A stretch of 64,000 nucleotides of DNA from Avena insularis (taxonomy: Eukaryota; Streptophyta; Magnoliopsida; Poales; Poaceae): positions 207,892,941 to 207,956,940 of the forward strand of contig CM042684.1 of the NCBI GenBank assembly GCA_023614405.1, written 5' to 3'. The position numbers and the translations under genes were made by a program. Shown here piece after piece: positions 57,101 through 64,000 of this stretch. Position 1 is the first letter of the stretch. Each line of letters opens with the position of its first letter. The notes beneath the pieces are model-generated. The model searched no databases. It was not told where the DNA came from and saw only the letters and a list, made by a program, of their open reading frames with translations.

Positions 57101-57455
57101 GTAAAAGGCATATGGCCCATGAAGATTCCAGATGACAGCCCAAGGAAGAAACCGACAAAGACTTTGATTGTATTAGGAAAGAAACCATGAACCGACATTG
57201 TGTTGGTATTGTAATCACGCGTGTATGAAACCTATCTGCATACAGCTTTGAGACCCGGACTATTATATATAGGACGGGAGAAGCCCAAGCGAGGGTACCG
57301 AAATCTAGGAGACAACTTGTAATAGTGCAATTACTCAATATTCAGGCGACTTTAATTCCATTGTTTCCCTGACATCCGACGAAATCCCCAGCGTTCTTTT
57401 TTCCATGAAACCCCAAGTCCATCATCATGGGCATTGCCGAGGTTACCCCTCATCA
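57101..57455 (+). repeat. Element G 5' LTR, right part (left edge unknown)
   Basis: A TATA box (TATATATA, 57264-57271) lies about 190 bp before the LTR end GTTACCCCTCATCA at 57455, which is followed directly by the PBS. The second LTR lies beyond the window, so the start cannot be placed; 57101 is nominal. Confidence 0.6.
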
Positions 57456-57474
57456 ATTGGTGCCGTCTGTGGGA
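57456..57474 (+). other. Primer-binding site of element G
   Basis: TTGGTGCCGTCTGTGGGAA immediately after the LTR end is a one-base variant of the TTGGCGCCGTCTGTGGGAA site common in Tat-lineage elements. It sets the direction of element G. Confidence 0.8.
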
Positions 57475-59950
57475 AACCTGAACGCTGGAAACACGAATTC
57501 GGCGGAACGCTCTCCACCAAGCATCAACTCGACGAGAGCAGCTCCACACCCACCCACCCCTGTATTGATACCCGCTGATTTCAATGGCAGATCCAATCTA
57601 ATCATCGAAAGCCTCCACTTCCAAGTAGACAACCTACAAGAATCACACCCTTCCACCCTGATCGCATCAGAACCGTCGGTGGAAAAAGCCACACCCATAG
57701 CGGTAATAGCATCGTCTGTCGGATCCTCCACGGACATCACAGCACAGATCAAAGAAGGAGAAGAAGGTCACCAGCCAATCCCACCACACGAAGCAAACCC
57801 GACAAACTCAAAACCCGAAGAAAGTAGTGAAAACATCGACTTTGAAGAAAGGATGGCAAAAATCTATCCAGAACTACGATCTCGGAGTACTACCAACACA
57901 CCCGCATAAACAAAAGAGGACGCCATTAGGCCATGCATAACACGTCGCCAAGTGTACATGATCAATGGAGATACCTCAACACCACGCGACGAAAACGGTA
58001 ATACTATCCTCAACCCCGATGATATTTTATCAGATGACCATGAAGGAAACCATGACAATGAAGGAGAACACGGAAATGAAGGAGGAACAACAGATAATCG
58101 CATAGTCCAAGGAGGAGGTGGAGAACCTCACACAGGAGAGAGACAAGGACTTCGGCTACCAGTGTCGGCATGGCAAAAAGCAAGATGAGGCAATTTCGGG
58201 AACGGTCCCAATGATAGCAGATGCTTCACATGAGGATCTACTAGCATACCAATATCTGCTCCACCACAAGAAGAGAGACCTGCTTCGGATGCAAAGGCAA
58301 CTTGATGAAAGAAAGAGGTTAGCAGACGAATCTAGCTTATGACGGGCACAATTAAGCTCTACTCGAGGATCAATAAGTGTAACAGGAGCAGCACCACCAA
58401 GAAGGGCAACATCTCGACTACAGAACATCCCTGAAGCAGAAAGAAGTGGGATCATTCGAGATCTCGACTTATCATTCATGTCAACTGATCAAGCAGGAAA
58501 CATCAAAGCAAAAACAGCTCAGGCAGCCATTGTGGCCGCACAAACATATCTGATCACCACTCAACCCGCACCCGACGATCCATGTGTGGCCCTTCACCGC
58601 TCTGCCTTCATGAACCTCGGCATGGTAGGAGCCTCTCTCGCGGAAGCAGAACAAGGAATCACACGTCAACCCGAAAGATCCCCACACCGTAACAACAGCC
58701 CTCGGCAAGTAGGGCACACCCGACAATCTCATTCATGATACCAGGCGCATCTCGTAGGATCCGAGCCGAGAAGCAATACAAGAAATGACAACACCCAACA
58801 AAGGGGCAGTGGATCTAGAGATGAAAGCCGCAGCCGACGATATCAGGATGGATATGACGAAGACGATAACGAGCTATGCGGGGCCAGCTGTTTGATGCAG
58901 AGGATTCGTAAGGCCTCAGTACCCAAGGACTTCAAAATTCCACATGACCGCCACAAATACGACGGACTCCAAGAACCCGAGGCTTGGTTAGCAGACTATT
59001 TGGCCACTGTCAAATTATAGGGCGGCTCCACAACTACCACAATGCAAAGTCTACAACTACATCTCACCGGCGCCGTAAGATCGTGGCTCAGGCAGTTACC
59101 CGAAGATTCCATCGGTAGCTGGATTGACTTGGAAGATAAATTCATCCGGCATTTCCAATCCACGTTCAAGCGACCAGCATCCTTGGAGCAGCTATGAGCG
59201 TGCAAACAAAAATCTGGGGAGTACATAAGAGCATCCATCCAACGATGGAATATCATTAAAAACTCAGCTGAGTCCATATCCGACGAAAGGGCTATTGACG
59301 CCTTCAACGACAGCCTCCATTAACGAGAATTCATAGAAGAACTGGGACGGGTCAAACCCAAAACAATTTCCCAACTAATGGAAATAGCAAATCGCTGGGC
59401 TGATGGGAAGGATATGCTGCATAATAAACGCACACGGTCACCCGAAGAAGACAGGGATAAGTGCAGCAATGACAGAAGAAGAAGGAATAACGATGGAAAC
59501 ATGGGACCAAGTTATGTCACAACAGGTTTTTTGGGAGAAGGTAACAACAGAAGACTACAACAACAGATACCGCTAGAACAGGGATGACGTCGGAGGCAGC
59601 CACTCCGCGCAGCGGTACCAGCCAAGAGCACGAGACCCACCCATGTCCGCAATACAAATGTTGGAAGGACCCTATAATATGCATTTTTACGTCGACTTAG
59701 CAGGCAGGCAACAATCCAACCATCTTATGAAAGACTGTCGAACGTTCCTGAAGATGCAGGAGCTATGTAATGCAAAGGCAACCGAAGCAACGAATCAAGG
59801 ATACGCATCCACGCCTGGTACACTAGCCATCAGTGCACCACCACCACCAATGGCACCACCACAAAACAACAACGATCAAAGCAACAAGTACCCTAGGTCA
59901 AAAGGAGCAATGTCCATGATTCAGAAGGGACGCCCATCCAACAGAATTTA
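57475..59950 (+). pseudogene. Element G gag (Tat lineage)
   Basis: The frame is open to 57909, then moves between frames (57952-58188, 58118-58738, 58739-59587, 59643-59951). The N-terminus is Pro/Ser/Thr-rich, then a basic coiled coil (HKKRDLLRMQRQLDERKRLADE), then the gag domain (PHDRHKYDGLQEPEAWLADYLATVKL, LQLHLTGAVRSWLRQLP, FKRPASLEQL, ERAIDAFNDSLH, TISQLMEIANRWADGKD). A remnant of the post-gag region follows (NHLMKDCRTFLKMQEL). Stops include TAG near 59021 and TAA near 59321. It shares the gag type with element H. Confidence 0.8.
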
Positions 59951-59975
59951 GAAGCTCATCACAAGGAAAATCAAT

Positions 59976-60467
59976 ATGGCAGAAATAGTCAAAGCACAAA
60001 TTGGCAGGTTTGATATGAGCAAGGGCTTCATGGATGCAGGAAGCAGCATAAATCTGATCTACGCAAAAACAATGAGAACAATAGGCTACCCCTTGGACAA
60101 TCTCGTGCCAACAGAAACATCTTTCCACGGGATAGTACCAGGTAAATCCGAAATTCCTTTAGGCAAAGTATTTCTTGACGTTGTTTTTGGCTCCAAGATA
60201 AATTTCAGGCAAGAAAAACTCGAATTTGGAGTCATGGATTGGCCATCACAATATCATGCAATCCTGGGACGACCAGCCTTTGCACAGTTTATGGCAGTGC
60301 CGCATTATGCATACTTAGTGATGAAAATGCCAGCACCAAAGGGAATTATCACGGTACAAGGAAGTTTCACACACGCCGACAGTTGTGATCGGGAGTTCAA
60401 CAAAATTTCTGAATCTTTCGGGATGGCAATAGAGTTTGAACAACTCAGAACTTCAACGAACGCATAA
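59976..60467 (+). pseudogene. Element G aspartic protease
   Basis: The open frame holds the active site FMDAGSSINLIYAKTM, FHGIVPGKSEIPLGKV, FGVMDWPSQYHAILGRPAFAQF and YLVMKMPAPKGIITVQG. This is the Tat-type retropepsin with DAGSS in place of DTGAS. It ends at TAA 60465-60467, after which the same frame continues into RT. Confidence 0.85.
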
Positions 60468-61532
60468 CCTCTGGAAGTAACACGTGTCAATCCCGATCAG
60501 GCTTTTGACACAACAAAAGATACAAAAGAAGTACATATCCACCCTGCCGACCCGACAAAAACAACATTCGTGGCTTCTAACCTTGATCCCGCATAGGAAA
60601 GCGCGCTCATCGAGTTCCTTCATGAGCACTAGGGAATTTTCGCATGGCTACCTTCTGACATGCCGAGAATCCCTAGGGAACTCGTTGAGCACGCGTTAAA
60701 TTTTGACCCAAAGAAGAAGCCAGTAAAATAGCTGCTTGGACGCTTCGCAGAGCCAAAGCGCAAGGCCATTGGAAAAGAGCTCCATCGCCTAATTGATGCC
60801 AATTTTATCAAAGAACTAACGAAATCAGAGTGGCTCGCAAACCAAGTATGTGTTCCAAAGAAAAACACTACAGAACTTTGGATGTGCATCGACTTTACTG
60901 CACTGAACAAGCATTGCTCAAAAGATCACTTCCCATTGCCGTGAATCGACCAAATAATCGATGCAACTACGGGATGTGAACGTCTTTCTTTCTTGGACGC
61001 TTCCGCAGGATACCACCAGATTAGGATGAAGGAAGAAGATCAGGAGAAAATGGCGTTTATTACAGCCTATGGTGTATTCTGCTACACAACAATGCCTTTT
61101 GGCCTCAAGAACACCGGGGCAACGTATCAGCGGATGATGCAAAAATGTCTAGGTAGCCAAATAGGCACAAATGTGCAAGTGTATATCATTGACGTCATAG
61201 TCACAATAGGTAAAGGATTTGTGTTGATCAAGGACCTCGAAGAAACATTCAAAAATCTCAACAAGTTCAGCATCAAATTGAACCCGAAGAAATGTTCCTT
61301 TGGAGTCCTAGCAGGGCAACTCCTTGAATATTTGGTATTAGCCAGGGGAATCGAGGCTAATCCCGAAAAAATTCAAGCAATCCTCACAATGAAGAAGCCA
61401 ACAAATATGTGTGGCATACAGCAACTGGTAGGGCGAGTAGCGGCACTCAGTCGTTTTATTGCAAGATTAGGAGAAAACGCATTACCATTCTACACCCTCA
61501 TGAGGAAATCAGAAAAAATCGAGTGGACGTAA
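60468..61532 (+). pseudogene. Element G reverse transcriptase, catalytic Asp lost
   Basis: In the protease frame: FLHEH-GIFAWLPSDMPRIPRELVEHALN, AEPKRKAIGKELHRLIDANFIKE, CIDFTALNKHCSKDHFPLP, LDASAGYHQIRM, FITAYGVFCYTTMPFGLKNTGATYQRMM. The catalytic Tyr-Val-Asp-Asp box reads Tyr-Ile-Ile-Asp (61182-61193), so the first Asp is replaced. FGVLAGQLLEYLV and VGRVAALSRFI follow. Stops include TAG 60729-60731, TGA 60942-60944 and TAA 61530-61532. It cannot encode an active RT. Confidence 0.88.
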
Positions 61533-62453
61533 GAAGCTCAGCGTGCCTTTGAAGATCTTAAAAGAACACGTTCGACATCCCCTGTCATCGTGTCGCCGAA
61601 AGAGAAGGAACCTTTACTCCTTTATATTGCTGCCACACATCAGGTGGTCAGCACGATCTTGGTCATAGAGCGACCCGAAGAAGGGAAGACCCATGGTGTG
61701 TAGAGGCTAGTTTACTTCCTGAGCAAGGTTTTATCGCCATCTAAACAAAGGTGCCCACACTACCAGAAACTAGCATACGGGGTATTTATGACAGCATGAA
61801 AACTATGCCACTATTTATCGGAGCACCCAATCATAGTGGTCAACGAAGTGCCTTTGTCAAGCATCCTCAACAAACCAGAAGCAACTGGACGTGTTTCTCT
61901 ATGGGGCATCGAATTATCCCCTCGGGTTATCAATTATCAGAAGCGCAAAGCAATTAAGTCACAAGTTCTGCTAGATTTTATCAAAGAGTGGACGGAGTTG
62001 CAATGTGTGGGTCCACTAGACCTTTCTAGTGCCTGCACAACATACTTTGATGGATCAAAAAGAACGGAGGGACCAGGAGCAGGAGTCGTACTAATATCAC
62101 CTCAATGCGACAAAATACGCTATATTCTTCGGATGAGCTTTGCAAACGCATCCAATAACGAAGCGGAATACGAGGCCTTGTTGCATGGCATGCGAATGGC
62201 CAAAGCTTGTGGTGCAACTCGCCTCAAAATCTTCGGAGATTCCAATCTTGTGGCATAGCAGGCAATGAACAAGTGTGATGCTGTCAGCGAAAATATGATT
62301 GTGTATCGCGACTTATATAGCATCATGCAGGCTCAATTTGATGGATGTGAAGTATCACATATAGGAAGAGCAAGCAATGAGGAAGCCAACAATCTAGCAA
62401 ACATCGATCATTATGCTTACCAATACCACCCGGAGTTTTTTAGGAGGAGATAG
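61533..62453 (+). pseudogene. Element G RNase H and archaeal-type second RNase H
   Basis: The first RNase H is degraded (EAQRAFEDLKR, LLLYIAATHQVVSTILV, VYFLSKVLSP). The second, 62040-62400, is clear: TTYFDGSKRTEGPGAGVVLISP, ILRMSFANASNNEAEYEALLHGM, LKIFGDSNLVA and NEEANNLAN, with the Asp-Glu-Asp catalytic residues in place. A second, archaeal-like RNase H after the first is a described hallmark of the Tat lineage. A TGA near 61797 and a TAG at 62256-62258 interrupt it. Confidence 0.85.
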
Positions 62454-62610
62454 TGGAGCAATCGATCAAAGCGAAAAGAGTCTCCGAGGTTGTAGCACCA
62501 AAAACAGGAAAAAAGAGTCGAGGGCTCCTTCAGAAACCAAGAACATAGAAGAAGCCATCGAAGAAGAAGAACAAGAAATCGAAGAGGTCATGCTAATTGA
62601 ACCCACCTAG

Positions 62611-63838
62611 ATGCAGCCATATATAGCATATATGACTAAAGGAGAGCTGCCAGAGGATGTGATAGAAGCCTGGCGAATCACCCGACGATCGAAGGCCTTC
62701 AGGATAATCAAAGGAGAACTATACAAAAGAAGTATTTCGGGTGTGTTGCAACGTTGCGTAACACCCGAAGAAGGAAAATTATACTGAAAGATATACATGA
62801 AGGAGTTTGTGGTCACCATGCTAGTAGCCGAGAAATTGCTGCAAAAGCATTTAGGGCAGGATTTTATTGGGTCACTGCAGTACAAGATGCAAAAGACATT
62901 GCCAAAACATGTGAAGCATGTCGACGATTCGCAACAAATCCTGGAGCACCTGCCGCTGAGCTGAATCCCATACCCTTGGCTTGGCCTTTCGCTTAGTGGG
63001 GACTTGATATGGTGCGAAAACTTCACAAATCATCACTAGGAGGACACGTCTTTCTGCTAGTAGCAGTCGACAAATTTACTAAATGGATTGAAGCAATGCA
63101 TGTCACCACCCAAGATGGAACTTCGGCTATGAATTTTGTATCCATCGTATTTCGGTTTGGCGTACCGAATAGTATCATCACGGACAATGGGACCAACTTC
63201 ACTTCCAATGAGTTCAAGGAGTATTGCCAGGAGATGGGCATCAAAATAAGCTACGCTTCGGTAGCTCACCGCAAACAAATGAACAGGTCAAAAAAGACAA
63301 TGGACTAGTTACCGCTGGACTCAAGAAGAGACTACTAGCACCACTTGACAGGCCAAAAGGAGCATGGGTGGATGAATTGTCATCCGTATTATGGAGTTTA
63401 CGTACCACTCCAAACAATTCAACACAAGAGACACCTTTCTTTTTGGTCCACGGTGCGGAAGCCGTGCTTCCAGTTGAGGTATCACACGAATCACCAAGAG
63501 TAGCTGCATATAATGAAGAGCAATCAAGAGAAGCACTTGAAGATGATGTGGATGCTCTTGATGAAGCTCGAGATGAAGCCCTCCAAAGAGCAACTATGTA
63601 CCAGCAAAACCAGCACAATTACCATAGCAGAAGATTGCGGCCTAGGTCCTTTGAAGTAGGAGACCTAGTTCTTCGCCTCAAGCAAGATGGCCACAAGAAG
63701 CTAGAATCGCCATGGGAAGGACCATACATCGTCATAGAAGTTATCCCCGGAGGAGCATATCGACTACAAGACAAGAAGACAGGAGTAAATTACTCAAATC
63801 CATGGAACATAGCATAGCTACGACACTTTTACGCATAA
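62611..63838 (+). pseudogene. Element G integrase, catalytic Glu replaced by Lys
   Basis: 62611-62785 (GELPEDVIEAWRITRRSKAF, LYKRSISGVLQRCVTPEEG), then a shift to 62754-63308: the zinc region (HEGVCGHHASSREIAAKA, CEACRRF), the first Asp (WGLDMV) and the second Asp (ITDNGTNFTSNEF). A one-base loss near 63270 moves to the frame 63270-63838, where the Glu of the QTNGQVE motif is Lys (codon at 63290). The C-terminus (ETPFFLVHGAEAVLPVE, FEVGDLVLRLKQDGHKKLESPWEGPYIV, GAYRL) ends NPWNIA then LRHFYA at 63838. No chromodomain, as expected for Tat. Confidence 0.88.
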
Positions 63839-64000
63839 GATTATTTGCATTGTGATAAGTGTTACAGTTCGGCTTATTAAGCCAAGATGTCCAGGATAAC
63901 GGCTAACAGCCATCTGCTCAAATAATAATGTATCATCGATTTTCGCCCTATATATAAAGAGATAAGTTATTTTGTACCTTAATCTTTTTTATTCCAAAGA
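63839..64000 (+). other. Element G 3' region, window end
   Basis: AT-rich sequence after the pol frame with no coding pattern. CCCTATATATAAAG near 63949 is TATA-like, but no purine tract or LTR start is visible before the window ends. Confidence 0.4.

Noticed and set aside
1..64000. CRISPR arrays, rRNA genes, intact tRNA genes or host genes
   Set aside because: No regular spaced repeats, no rRNA-like sequence, only one defective tRNA-like segment, and no coding pattern outside transposable elements was seen.

Overview
The window looks like a large, repeat-rich grass nuclear genome, probably Pooideae. That is inferred from the families present: CRM-, Tekay-, Tat- and Athila-lineage Ty3/gypsy elements, a CACTA transposon, and a copia-type LTR. 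I see no convincing host gene. Almost every reading frame that encodes a recognisable domain belongs to a transposable element, and nearly all are broken by nonsense codons or small frameshifts.

Layout. (1) 2-611 and 11125-11997 are the 3' end of a plus-strand CRM-like element (A). It is split by a minus-strand Tekay-type chromovirus (B, 613-11119) that has an extra coiled-coil ORF, gag-protease, RT/RNase H, integrase with chromodomain, a 3.1 kb 3' LTR and a strangely rearranged 5' LTR. (2) 11998-15262 is a 5'-truncated minus-strand CRM-like element (C). (3) About 15263-16436 is a plus-strand copia-type LTR. (4) 16437-21676 is a further minus-strand CRM-like element (D), followed by a plus-strand LTR fragment (21677-22143). 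(5) 22144-24316 is the LTR and gag end of a minus-strand Tat-like element (H). (6) 24317 to about 30.1 kb is an Athila-lineage element with gag-protease and the ATHILA ORF but no RT or integrase.

(7) About 30.4-56.3 kb is a CACTA (En/Spm) transposon. It carries a TNP2-type transposase remnant, a second gene with a Ulp1-like part, and a small ORF with an RNase H1-type hybrid-binding domain, and it ends at a clear CACTA terminus at 56325. Its middle is split (33464-49787) by an element with 4.4 kb LTRs and only 856 bp of non-coding interior. The 3' LTR of that element is in turn split by a nearly full-length CRM-like element (E, 39836-47885). The nesting is three deep. (8) About 57.1-64.0 kb is a plus-strand Tat-lineage element (G) with dual RNase H, running off the window.

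The points most worth a second look are: the fold-back 5' LTR of B, which puts a U5 end at both termini; the antisense 444-bp replacement inside E; the hybrid-binding-domain ORF of the CACTA; many nonsense codons readable as C-to-T changes at CAG, CAA or CGA; and different CG-rich motif arrays in the U3 of related LTRs. Lineage names rest on motif recognition without database searching.
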